Source: Pelargonium cotyledonis
Lineage: Eukaryota; Streptophyta; Magnoliopsida; Geraniales; Geraniaceae
DNA: 32,696 nucleotides
NCBI GenBank assembly: GCA_036897625.1
Contig: JAYMTA010000268.1
Coordinates: forward strand, 1-32,696
Reading direction: 5' to 3'
Shown: piece by piece, positions 1-9,989 of the stretch
Numbering within the stretch: the first letter of the stretch is position 1
Layout: every line of letters begins with the position of its first letter
The notes under the pieces: model-generated
The model's input: the letters and a program-made list of their open reading frames with translations, nothing else
Database searches by the model: none
Told to the model about the DNA's origin: nothing
Position numbers and translations under genes: made by a program

Positions 1-48
1 AGTATTGATGGCCATTCTACTGGCAAGATTATTGTGGAAACTGCTTAA
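1..48 (+). CDS. 3' end of a gene entering from the left edge (possible medium-chain dehydrogenase/reductase)
   Basis: Frame 1 reads SIDGHSTGKIIVETA and then TAA at 46-48. A Gly-His-x-x-Gly-Lys-Ile-Ile-Val ending resembles the C-terminus of quinone-oxidoreductase and zinc-type alcohol dehydrogenase (MDR) proteins, where the last strand commonly reads G-K-[IV]-V. Only 15 residues are visible, so the family is a guess. T-rich DNA after the stop fits a 3' UTR. The alternative is that this is a chance open stretch. Confidence 0.4.
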   Translation, partial: SIDGHSTGKIIVETA

Positions 49-823
49 TTGGATTAAGACAATTAGTGTGTGAAACATCTGATGTTTGTTTCTTAATTTG
101 TGCTGTGTTTTCTCTCTTGTATGGCCCTTTGTAAATGGTGGTGCAAATTGTATTCTTTCTTAAATGTTTGTACAATTCTTATGTGTCAAGTATATGGATT
201 TGTTTTGTTGTAATAGTTGGTCAATGCTTGTTAATTTCTGATTGATTGAGAATGTAATTTGGGGACAGGTTTATGTTGCTTAATTTTATGTCAGTTACAT
301 TGTTAACTTTATTGACCAGTAAGTGTGAGACTTGGGTTGATGTTTGATATCAATAATTTCTATGAAAACTTTTGAGATTTTCCAATAGTGACAATGCTAC
401 TCTTGCCACTTATGATATGACTTCTTTGCATTCTCTTGCATCTTTTTTTGGTTTTAAGGAATGCTCTTAGCTTTTTATCCCAAAATTTAGTTCATAAATC
501 TGATTTGACCTCATTAACTCGGACGTATATCTTCGTGTTAGATCTGATTTGCTGAGCCACATGTCACCTTATCATTAATCGTTTTATAAATCTAATATTT
601 TTGGTATAATCAATATTAATTTACAAATATTTTCAATATAATACTAAATTTTCAATTGAAAATAGTTTGTGCATCTCTTTTTCTTTGCCGTTTTGAGAAT
701 CAAATGTTTTTAACATGATACAACATCAATTTCTTGGATTTTCATATATGGTATTTCTCGTTTTGATAGCGAGTCTTGTTTTGATAACAAGTTTGAGTTT
801 TGTTAGAATTTGCAGATTTGTGC
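49..823. other. Intergenic region and probable 3' UTR, no gene seen
   Basis: The first few hundred bases are T-rich and look like the 3' UTR of the gene at the left edge. The rest is AT-rich with no open frame or repeat that I can support. Confidence 0.5.
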
Positions 824-831
824 GCGTAGAT

Positions 832-1077
832 TAGGGATGACAAAATGACCAGAACCCGACGGGGACCCGATCTCCCAGCCCCTATCGGGGCGAGGCGGGA
901 TTAAACTTTTTGGGGTTCGGGTCGAGGAAGCTAAACCCACCCCGTAACCCGATACAATAATATATATATATTAAATACCAAATTTGGGGCAGGGCGGGTT
1001 TGGGGCTTGGAAAAAATGATCGGGGCAGGGACGGAGAATATAAAACTCGCCCCTAACCTGCCCTGTTACCAGGCCTA
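832..1077. mobile_element. hAT-like MITE, 246 bp, with 8 bp target-site duplication
   Basis: The element starts TAGGGATGACAA and ends TTACCAGGCCTA. The reverse complement of the end, TAGGCCTGGTAA, matches the start at 8 of 12 bases. It is flanked by GCGTAGAT (824-831) and GCGTAAAT (1078-1085), an 8 bp duplication with one mismatch, the size made by hAT transposases. The interior is rich in G/C runs such as ACCCGA, CGGGGC and GGGGCAGGG, typical of plant hAT MITEs that start TAGGGATGGCAA. It has no coding capacity and would depend on an outside transposase. Confidence 0.8.
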
Positions 1078-1384
1078 GCGTAAATTTGCAGTATATTGTT
1101 TGTTGGTGTGTGGGGCAGTAGAAGACGATTGTAGAGAAGAAAAAGGTGGCTTGGAGGGTTGTGATATGATCAGAGTCATCGAATCAGGCTTCGAGTATGT
1201 TGTCAGATCAGATAAAATACACAATGGTGACGAGAAGCGAATGACAGAGTACTCCACTTGATTGACTTAAACTTCAAGTGTAATCGTTGTCAGTTATTCG
1301 TGTTTTTCAGGTTGGAGGGGAGGATTTTAGTACGTTCCACTTAATTATTTTAGCTTTTGGAGAGAAATTTAGTGCCTTTACTTT

Positions 1385-1600
1385 TTTAAGGTATTAACCA
1401 TAAGTTTTCTGAGAGAGCCCGCATCATTGGCAGTTTGGTACCTTTAAGCCTTTTTACCACACCTAGACTAATCTCATTCGAGACTTAGTCACAGTTAAAG
1501 CTTCTCACCTCTCTCCATGGATCTGTTGAGTGGGTATCGAACACAAACGCTCTTTTCACTTACACAGTCTATGTTGCCAACCGCGCCACAACCTGTGGGC
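1385..1600 (-). mobile_element. tRNA-derived SINE (family B), 216 bp, reverse orientation
   Basis: Read on the minus strand, a pol III box A-like motif TGGCGCGGTTGG (plus positions 1577-1588) is followed by a box B-like motif TGTTCGATACC (1533-1543). The spacing is usual for tRNA-derived SINEs. The 3' end runs into a short A-rich tail. The element sits between perfect 14 bp direct repeats AGTGCCTTTACTTT at 1371-1384 and 1601-1614, the expected product of target-primed reverse transcription. It lies about 375 bp upstream of the SURF1 start codon. The body does not resemble the SINE in SURF1 intron 3. Confidence 0.82.
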
Positions 1601-1974
1601 AGTGCCTTTACTTTGATCATTGATAATGTTTTAATCATTATCGCTTATCTCAATTTTATATTTTTAGGTTGTTCCGTGAACGAAATAACTCATGTAAGAT
1701 TATTGGTCTTTTGTCTTGAGCTGTTAACACGAATTGCTTTAGTTGTACTAAGCAATGACCTAACCTAACCTTTTCTTCTTCCTCCACCTCCACTTCGTTT
1801 TAGTCGGTCGGTCACAGGCTCACAGCCAATTCTCACATTGAATCCAGTCAACACATTCCAAGCTTGGTTGCATCTACAAACGCTCCTTTCACTACCAATC
1901 GGGAAAATTTGGTTTTGCTGGTTCCCTGTAACCACAAATCGTCACTGAGGTTTCGGCGGCGAAGAGAAGAAGCG

Positions 1975-4900
1975 ATGGTCCCTCTCAAGCTCCAGAAGAG
2001 GCTCGCCTCTAGCGTCTTCAACTGTGGCAGAGGAATGGTCTCGCATGGCCAACTCCAGTACGTTCGCTCCTTCCTTTCAATCTGTTATTTCTGTAGATAC
2101 TTTCGATTAAGATTAATTGGATTAACAGTAAGATGCTTTGGTGGTTTCCAAAGCCCTAACCAAGTACAGTGCTACTTCCAGTAGTGGCGGTGCTTCTTCC
2201 ACATCTGTGCCAAAGCTCTGGCTTTCACCGTCAGTGTCTTCTCCATTCTGCAGCTCTGCTCCTGCCATCTCCTCCGCGGCTCCAACCCCACCAGCTTCCT
2301 CCGTTGTCCAACCACAGGGTACGAAGTAAATTGTGTTTTTATTTTGTTTTCCTTATCTGGGTTTATCTTGGAGTTATTTAGTTTCAATCTTTTCTCTGAA
2401 AAGAATTTATTTTTATTTTTTATGTTTTGGGTATTGATCAGAGATAAGGAGAGAATTGGGCTGGTCAAAATGGTTGCTTTTTCTTCCTGGTGCTATTACA
2501 TTTGGCCTTGGAACTTGGCAGATTTTCAGAAGGCAAGAGAAGGTGAACTTTTATTTTCCTTAACATTATGAGTTTCACTTTTTTTGTTAAGTTTTTGAAT
2601 AATCAATACAAGTTATTACTTATTAGGTTTTGCAAAGAACTACAATGGGAATGATTTGTCTTATATTGCTCCTATTCACCATGTTGAAGTATTACAGTGA
2701 TTTCCCCCCTCATAATCATCTTTCTAATGTTTGATTGGTTGCATTCATCATATATGGTTATTTACTAGATTAGATGAGAGCCGATTTCATTAATGCTTTA
2801 GACTTGGAGATCATTCTTCATTTCTTTGTAGTATGTCAAAAGTGGTTCGGACTATACTTTGAATCTCATAAACATGACTGGTTAGACAACGAATTTAGGC
2901 ATAGATGTTATGAAGTAGTATAACTGTAAGAATTTACTACATCATAGTGAATGGAAAAGCAAACTTGTTGCTCTCAGTCAGCTAAGTGCATTGTTGCCTT
3001 CCTTCCCTATGTGTGCCCATTATTTCATTTCCATTGGGTTTTCAACAATTTCTTTCATTTTCATTTATGTGCTGCTCAGTATACCTAGTCCAGTTACTCA
3101 TGCATTGGCAGGACAATTGTTGCTTGTGGCACCTCTCCCAAATCTAAATATGTTTATCTAAGTTTGAGTTGGAATAGATTCTCTTAGCTTTTATTTCAAC
3201 TTTATTCTTGGAGTTGGTATCCAACAGCTATCTGGTTCCAGTAATGGGTTATATCATCAGCCATTGTTCTCTTTTAAATGCTAGAAAAACATGAAGAAAA
3301 AAAATGCTAGAGTAACATATGGTTTGATGTTACACTTTTACTTCGCAGTACATCTTTTACTCGTTTATACTATTCTAGTTGGAAGTTAAAAAGAATAAAC
3401 AAACCACATCTTATAAATTACTATGTAGTTTTCTTGGAGAAGATTTATATTGTCTAATTAGTGAGAGTTTATAGTTGGTTTTGACTTAGTAGCATGAACT
3501 TTGATGTTAACTTCTAATTGCATAGTTTCTTTTGGGTTTTATATGGTATTAACTTTGCATGCAATGACCAAGGCATGTTGGGTCAAACAGTTTAAGTACT
3601 TTGGATTTCTTTTGAGCTCTCGGGTTCGAGGCTCCTTGCCGAGGGTATGGGATGAGGTTTGGGTTAAAAGAGGAGAGCTACACCTATCGAGGTGTAGCTC
3701 AACTGATAAAAAAAAATAATAAAAACTTTGCATCCAATGGAACTTGTTAGGGCCGCATGTTTGTTTCTGTCTTTGATTTGTGCCCATCAGTTTGATTCAT
3801 GAAATGAAACATACTACTCCCTCTATTGCAATATGAGTGTCTTGTTTCCTTAACAAGTTTTCTCACGAGTGTTCTCTTTAATTTTGAAAAGTTAGTTATG
3901 TATAAATTACCAATTATATCTCTGTAATAAGTTGATTACAATCATTTGAGTTTGTTACAAAACATGCACATGCGATTATAAGGTGAAATTCTCCAACACT
4001 AACTTTTTAATTTTTTTCAATATATAATGCAAGATACTTATTTTGGGGGATAGATGGAGTATTTGTTTTTGATACATAAATTAAAAATGTTTTTTTTTTC
4101 CTTGTAGATGAAAATGCTCGAGTTTAGACGAAAGAGATTGGATTTGGAACCTATTACATTCAAAGATGCATCTTCTTCAAGTGAAAAATTAGATTTTGAA
4201 GAGTTTAGGAGGGTTAAATGTCAAGGAGTTTTGGATGAGGAAAGGTCAATCTATGTGGGCCCACGCTCTAGAAGCATTTCAGGGGTAACTGAAAATGGCT
4301 ATTATATCATCACCCCCCTTATGCCAATTCCCAACAACCCAGAGAGGTATGTATTTATGTTTGTTGCTTTGTTTTAAATATAAGGAATTAATTTAATGAA
4401 GAATTATGTATATATACTTATTTATGCATTCATTTAGACATAGTTATGTATATATAGATCGGATTGTACGTATACAAATAATTTGTAGAATATCTTATAA
4501 AATTCTCGTATTATACCAACTTTATCTATCACTTATCTCTAGCTATATGATGGGAAATGGTTACAAATCGAGTATGCTTGTTCTCTCTATGTCATTTTGT
4601 GTGTGTGTACACACACACCATGTGCAGTAGAATTATACAAGGGTGTTAAACTTCATCCTTATCTTCTCAACTTGATGAGCCTTTTCAACCCTGGATCAAA
4701 GAAAGCCACATGGGTAACTTGTCTTCTTGTCCAATATGTCAAATAGGATTCTTAAGTTTATGTGCAAATCCTACTACAGTGGGTCTTCGCTTTCTTGAAA
4801 CTTGTGCCTGCAGAATGAGAGCACACTGTTAAGTAAAAAGTAATATGTGTGCACTTGAATTCACATTTGGTGCCAGGGTAAACATCCCTACAAAGTGAAA

Positions 4901-7900
4901 TCAGTGCACTTTTGTAGTGTGCCCGATCAAGAATTTAGAGAGGATTTATGGAGAAATGTAGAAATGAGATTGAAGATCAAAAGAAGTCCCTTTTCCCATG
5001 GAAGGAGATATTTTTACTCAGAGAGTGACTAGTGATGATATGGCTAAATATAATTAGTTGTTGATGATGTCAGGATGAGATAATGACGAAGTTACCTATT
5101 TTTAGGTCCTCAATTGGAATTTGGGTGAGGAGTCTAGAATGATATGACGGGTAAGAATGGTGGTAGTGGCCATTTCAGGTAAGTGCTCTAGAAATAAAAG
5201 TTAGGTCCTTCGAAAAATGGCCAAAAGTTTAGGAGGTGGTTCAGATATCTTAGTGGGGAGGTGGCTTAGGTGTTCTCTTGAGAGAGGGGTTTAGAGGAGT
5301 CTTCTCAAGAAGAGTGGAAAAGAGTGGTCACCTCACTAGTGAAGAGCTCAACTTTGATCAATATTTGATTACGTATGGAAGCCTGTCAAACAAAAAACAT
5401 AAATGAACGCAAAGATTATTATGTGTACTATGGGCTTTACTAGAGTTGATAAATTGAAGTCACCAGTATATAGGGTCTCTATCACTGATTTAAAATATGC
5501 TTTATTATCAAGAACAGTAACCCCTAGTCGGTATGGGTACAAGATGGGGTGAGTGTTAACTACTTTGATGTTGTCCTGCTATTATAGTTATTATCTAAAA
5601 TAACATTAAGCTTTTCTCTAATACTAAGCATACTGCGGACCCGTATCAGAAACAAGGCAAGCCTAGAATTCTAAGCACCTTGGAGTGGTGGTATAGAGGA
5701 TCTTCTCGGGTAGCGGGTTTGATGAGAGGTAGATGGAAGTGAGGAGAATGTACATAGCACGAGAGAACACCCAAAATTGTTCCTGGGGACTCTGAAAATC
5801 AAGCCGGATCAAGTTAATTAAGAGTGCTAAGCACTCGTGCCACGTTGGCTCAAGTGTTGAACCATGGACGTGGGAATGGTCCCCATGGCCTGGTCCCCAT
5901 GGCCTTGCCCCCACTTTAGCCCGTTTATCCTCTTTTTGACATGTCTGCATGCCTTTGTTGTTTTTCTTTTTTGAGGGATTCGTTGAAGGCACATTTTAGG
6001 CCCGTACTTAGTATGAATTCTTTGATCTTGATCCCGACCCAAGATTGAAGAATGTTGAGTGACGATGTGGTTGCAAGCATACATGTCAACTTTTAGAGGC
6101 CGAATTACTTACGAAATTTCATGAATCGTCAAGTTTGATCCTCACACAGGGAAAATTATATTCGTCCTGTCTCAAAAATTTCCCAACTGAGTAAAAATTA
6201 TTGCATTTCAGTATATACACATGAAACAAATTAATCTCAGAGATGAACCTTGTATCTTTTTTGTTGCCAAGGTATAATCTGTCTCCTTACATGCTATGTG
6301 GGCCATAAAGGACCACCTCTCCATCTGTATTGAACACTTCTATCTTTAAGCACTCACGACCACTTTGCAAGCAACTCTAGAACAATAGGAAACTTCAGAC
6401 AGAGAACAATTACAAAATGCAATGAAAATTAACCTACAAAATTACTCTTCTGGCAGAAATTGCAAAACAGACATTTTGAATTATATTCGCCAGTATAGAT
6501 ACTATATATGCCCATTCTGAAATAGATCTCCAAAGTGCAAAATATATGGTCTCAACAAAGATGGGTGCACCAAAGCTTGGCAAGGCCAAACCACATGGTG
6601 CTTTTGGTATTTTACCATTATAAGAATGTGGAAAAGTGAAACATGATTGTTCCTTCCAAATTCCATCACCTACGTCATGCCAGAAGAGTCTAATATTTTC
6701 TACCCTAACAATGAAGTGTCCCAACCCTCCAAATCTAGGGGTTATTCGCCTTAGTTGACCTTTTGCACCATGGAGAAGTTTTTTTCTTCTTCTTCTAATT
6801 GTTATTTATCATCTCAGTGGTATACTTTTTACTTTGCTATTTGTTAATTAAATAGTGGATGATTGTAATATGCTACTTTCAACTGAGGACTTACACATCG
6901 TCCCTTTTTAGTGTGCAGTCACCAGTTCTAGTCAATAGAGGATGGGTTCCCCGCAGTTGGAGAGACAAGTCTTTTGAACTTCCACAAGATGGTGACCAGG
7001 CTTTAAATGTAGCAACACCCTCTCTCCAAGGGAAAAAACAAAGCTCGTGGTGGAGGTTTTGGTCCAAAGAGCCTAAAAATTCTGAGGTTGTTTACCGTCG
7101 CTCTATGATGTGTTTGCTATTGTATTACTATGACTTAAAATTTACAATCTTAACTGCTTGAAACTGACAGGATCAAGTCCCCGCTATTTCTCCTGTAGAA
7201 GTAATTGGAGTTGTTCGTGGGAGTGAGAAACCTAATCATTTTATTCCAGAAAATATTCCAAGTTCTGGCGAATGGTTTTATGTTGATGTTTCTGCCATTG
7301 ATCGAACTCTTGGGCTTCCAGAAAATACCATGTACATTGAAGACATCGATGAAAGTGTCGATCTAAGTAATCCTTATCCTATTCCGAAGGACGTGAATAC
7401 TCTGATTCGCACTTCAGTCATGCCACAAGACCATCTAAATTATACAATGACATGGTATGTTTGTTGCATCTTTTTATGTTAAATTATGCTCTCTTTTTTG
7501 GAGTCACTGCCTCCTGTGTTGCTTCTTATTGCTCTTCAGATAAAAATCTATCAGCATATCTCTTCACTTGATTCGAACCATCTTCTTGTACACTATTGAA
7601 GGGTTCATGGTGTTGGTTGTCCCAATGAAATATTTCCCCCTATGCATACATGGACAGTCATGTTTGTTGCTATGCAAGTATTCAATGCCCTATATGTTGT
7701 TCATTGTTGGACTTTCCTAAATCATATATCATATCTAAATAGTATCTTCTGATCCCTGTGGAAAGAGAATATCTGGGTTGAAACTGGGAGCTCATATATT
7801 ATGGAGTTTGAGTCATAGCCATCGTACTTGCATGGAGTTTGTTTTGTAAATTTTTGGATTGTTTTCTGAATGTTTTGTAAATGTTTTCACATCAAATTTT

Positions 7901-8060
7901 GTGAGTGATCTTGATTAGAGAGAGAAAAACGTGTAGCATTGTATGTGGGACATCCTACAAAGACATGACATTAGTTTTATTTTTGTTCAGGTATACTCTA
8001 TCTGCTGCAGTAACGTTTATGGCTACCAAGAGGCTAAAACAGAAAAAGTTTCGGAGATAG
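1975..8060 (+). CDS. SURF1: SURF1, cytochrome c oxidase assembly protein
   Basis: Coding exons are 1975-2057, 2170-2318 (start may be 2182), 2442-2542, 4108-4346, 6912-7086, 7171-7454 and 7991-8060. All phases close, giving 366 aa, a normal length for plant SURF1. The protein acts in the mitochondrial inner membrane in an early step of complex IV assembly, linked to haem a insertion into COX1. The first 20 residues are basic and Ser-rich with no acidic residue, as in a mitochondrial presequence. Residues about 88-107 form the first membrane helix (WLLFLPGAITFGLGTWQ), and about 338-358 form the second. Between them lie the family motifs GPRSRS, LVNRGWVP and WFYVDV. I chose the ATG at 1975 because the basic presequence begins there. 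Introns 3 and 4 are unusually long; intron 3 carries a SINE and a MITE. The start of exon 2 is the only uncertain junction. Confidence 0.93.
3567..3723 (+). mobile_element. tRNA-derived SINE (family A, copy 1), 157 bp
   Basis: It is flanked by 16 bp direct repeats, AACTTTGCATGCAATG (3551-3566) and AACTTTGCATCCAATG (3724-3739), with one mismatch. A box B-like GGTTCGAGGCT lies at 3623-3633. Its box A is degraded. The 3' part carries a perfect 11 bp stem with a 4-base loop (3675-3700), then AACTGAT and an A-rich tail. A second copy of the family is at 30546-30706. The family was inferred from this window only, and I cannot assign a published name. Confidence 0.85.
3675..3700 (+). repeat. Perfect inverted repeat: stem-loop at SINE 3' end
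   Basis: GAGCTACACCT, loop ATCG, AGGTGTAGCTC: 11 paired bases with no mismatch, just before the A-tail of the SINE. A weaker version (7 paired bases) is at the same place in the other copy. Confidence 0.9.
3817..4059. mobile_element. Stowaway-like MITE, 243 bp, TA target site
   Basis: The left end begins CTCCCTCTATTGCAATATGA. The right end read in reverse complement begins CTCCATCTATCCCCCAAAAT. Both then run to a shared GT[GA]TCTTG. This matches the plant Stowaway consensus CTCCCTCCGT with AAAATAAGTGTC. TA dinucleotides lie on both sides (3815-3816, 4060-4061), the Tc1/mariner target. The interior is AT-rich and non-coding. It lies inside SURF1 intron 3, close to the acceptor. Confidence 0.87.
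4347..6911 (+). other. SURF1 intron 4 (2565 bp), mostly unexplained sequence
   Basis: The donor is GTATGT and the acceptor TTTTTAG. Both are supported because AG plus T gives a Ser codon leading into VQSPVLVNRGW. The interior changes in character. AT-rich DNA is followed at about 5000-5350 by a stretch dense in GAGG and GTGG words, and at about 5800-6060 by a more GC-rich block with the repeated phrase GGTCCCCATGGCC (5879, 5893). This suggests old insertions, but I found no terminal repeats, target duplication or recognisable protein. Confidence 0.6.
4599..4618. repeat. 20 bp perfect palindrome of GT/AC dinucleotides
   Basis: (GT)5 is followed directly by (AC)5, making a self-complementary 20-mer within SURF1 intron 4. 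It is a simple-sequence palindrome that can form a cruciform or RNA hairpin. No function is implied. Confidence 0.9.
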
Positions 8061-8596
8061 CCCAAGCAATTTCATCTTTTGGTAATATTTTGCGAGCTGG
8101 TAGTTCTGGACACCGAGCCTATATGCTCGCCTTTTTGTTGAGAATATTGTGTCTATTGATCGTCTAAGTTGGTTTCCTTGGTAAACAATCTGATTTGGCA
8201 TCTCTATATATGGTGATAGAGAGATGGTAGGAATTTTTTTGTAATATTTGTGCCTGTGTAGCATATATCCTAATAAATTTAGGTGGAAACTATTTCTACC
8301 ATAAGTTACTACATATATTGCGGCCGGATTAGAGTTTTTGGTTATCTCTTCGATGATATTTGAATCCAGAACTCAGAGTTCTCATTCGTATTCTGATTCT
8401 TATTTATTATTCAGCTAGTGAATAAATTGATTCTCTTGTAACATGAATTGAAATATTGAATGAGATTTCTTGCTCATTTTCATATTCTTTTGCTTATCCA
8501 CTCTGGGCCTCTTTGTTGACCCAAAGAAACCTAAAGAAAAGCCCACATACTTCTTATCCACTTTGGGCCTCTTTCAACTCATGGCCCATCATCAAA
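8061..8596 (+). other. SURF1 3' UTR and following intergenic DNA
   Basis: After the TAG at 8058-8060 the DNA is T-rich with several AATAAA-like words (for example AATAAATT near 8272 and 8422), suitable for polyadenylation. Near the end, a 22 bp phrase containing CTTATCCACT and GGGCCTCTTT occurs twice (8493-8514 and 8553-8574, one mismatch) in a TGGGCC-rich cluster. Confidence 0.6.
8493..8574. promoter_or_regulatory. Cluster of TGGGCC (site II-like) motifs with a 60 bp spaced direct repeat
   Basis: Two near-identical 22 bp copies each contain GGGCCTC, and CCCAAAG, GCCCAC and ATGGCCCAT lie between or just after them (to about 8590). TGGGC[CT] site II elements bind TCP factors in promoters of plant housekeeping genes. 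The nearest downstream gene is the kinase, whose leader begins about 1.4 kb away, with the LINE-like insertion in between. A regulatory role is inference. Confidence 0.35.
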
Positions 8597-8614
8597 AGTT
8601 CCATATTTGCTTTT

Positions 8615-9318
8615 TTGTTTTTAAAGGGTAAAAGCAACTGTTTTCATTAAAATCAAAGTAACACCGAATCAGACACAGATCTAGAAATTCGACTATAAGT
8701 TGACTCCTTATACCGCTGATTACAAATCTCAAGAGGGGAAAATCGTAAAACTATATTGAACATACACTCAAGCCTTAACAAGGCCTATGCTTGCCAATAT
8801 AACCGGGGACCCATGTCCCAAAATTGTGTCCTACCCAATACTAGACAATCATCCAACTCCCAACGCGAGACCCAGAGTTGCTAGTATTCCAGTCCGGATC
8901 ATCAGTGATCACGGAACAACCCAAAAACACTAAACCTTAAACACAAGAAGACCAAAAAAAAAAAAATACAAAAATCAACATCCACCGAGGAAGGACAAAT
9001 CAACATCCAACGAGGGAGGAAATACCACTAAACAAAATAAACTAAAAAGCTAAAATTCTACCGGTACGACCCAGATCTGAACTGAAGACGGCGTGAACTC
9101 CAGTATCCCTTTGCAATACCGAAGGCAAAAACTCCAGCGGCAGAGCCGCCAGAGGTGGCTGCACTATACGTCAATCAACCCCTAGCACTCAGAGGGAGAG
9201 AGGCGGCGGCACTAAGGTCCGGCGGCCAAGCCGCCGGAGACAGCTTGAAACAACACTCAACTACAGGCTTGGAAGGGAGAGAGGCGGCGGCTAGGTTTTC
9301 TTTTTCTTCTTTTTTCAC
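8615..9318 (-). mobile_element. LINE-like non-LTR retroposon with deleted interior, about 704 bp
   Basis: The segment is flanked by perfect 18 bp direct repeats AGTTCCATATTTGCTTTT (8597-8614 and 9319-9336), diagnostic of target-primed reverse transcription. On the minus strand it begins with a GC-rich leader of GCCGCCGCC and GGCGGC blocks (9150-9290). It ends ACCCTTTAAAAACAAAA, an A-rich tail abutting the duplication. No reverse transcriptase or endonuclease frame is present. The GC-rich leader joined to an A-tailed 3' region suggests a LINE 5' UTR fused to a 3' UTR, or a non-autonomous derivative using LINE machinery. A processed copy of a non-coding transcript is the main alternative. The identical duplications argue for a fairly recent insertion. 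Confidence 0.8.
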
Positions 9319-9336
9319 AGTTCCATATTTGCTTTT

Positions 9337-9989
9337 AATTTCAAAATGTTTCAAATATCATATTCACCATAACTATTTGTTGGATAACATATATTTTATA
9401 AATTACTGTTAAATAGACAACTCTTAATCTCTGTCATGTAATGTTAATTGTAACTTTAAAAAAAATCAAAAGAACAAAAAGAACATTCTTTAGTTTTTAA
9501 TTTCAAAAAAATGGAAAAATAAAAAGAAATAAGCTATTAGATTCTCTTTTTATCTTTAAAAATATATATTTATGGTTATAAATTCAAAGTAAATAATTTA
9601 AATAAATATTGGATTATACATGTTTTTAAATAATTAAAAAAATCATATTAGCTTCTTGATGAAGCTTATCAAGTTCCCAAAATTTCCCATCCAAATGAAA
9701 AAAAAAAAAAAAATACACAATCTAGAACCTATCCACAGCATAATGTTAATCCAAATCAACACCATGGTAATTTCGTAATATTGAAGAATCTCGGGGCATT
9801 TTAGTAAATCAACCAAAAATAAATATTGTATTAAATAACCGAAGCCAAAGGGTTAAGGGACCACATTTTCTCCCCCACCACCGCCACAACAGCCAAGCAA
9901 TTCCTTAGCCCTAATTTTAATGGCAAATTCAAAAACCCATTTATTTTACTATTTTATTTATATATTTTAACAAATATTTTCAATATTTC
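9337..9989. other. AT-rich intergenic region and kinase promoter
   Basis: Very AT-rich DNA with A-runs at 9456-9530 and 9697-9712. From about 9866 it becomes C-rich (CTCCCCCACCACCGCC) and then T-rich. No clear TATA box stands out; TTTATATATTTTA at 9956-9968 is one candidate. The CT-rich start of the leader follows at about 9990. Confidence 0.45.

Larger units (their letters stand above)
2543..4107 (+). other. SURF1 intron 3 (1565 bp) with nested transposons
   Basis: The donor is GTGAAC after AAG at 2540-2542, and the acceptor is CTTGTAG before exon 4. The last third holds a SINE (3567-3723) and a Stowaway-like MITE (3817-4059). The MITE ends 48 bp before the acceptor. The first 1 kb shows nothing but T-rich intron sequence. 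Confidence 0.85.

Noticed and set aside
1533..1600. tRNA-like promoter boxes on the minus strand
   Set aside because: Same reasoning: flanking 14 bp duplications and a long non-tRNA body make it a SINE.
1864..1974. In-frame upstream extension of SURF1 before the ATG at 1975
   Set aside because: It has no ATG start, and the basic mitochondrial presequence begins at 1975.
2172..2468. 98-codon minus-strand frame across SURF1 exons 2-3
   Set aside because: It overlaps well-supported plus-strand exons and has no recognisable product.
5000..6100. Possible LTR retrotransposon in SURF1 intron 4
   Set aside because: No paired terminal repeats, primer-binding site, polypurine tract or polymerase frame could be found.
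6434..6724. 96-codon minus-strand frame inside SURF1 intron 4
   Set aside because: No family motif and no clear codon bias; left as part of unexplained intron sequence.
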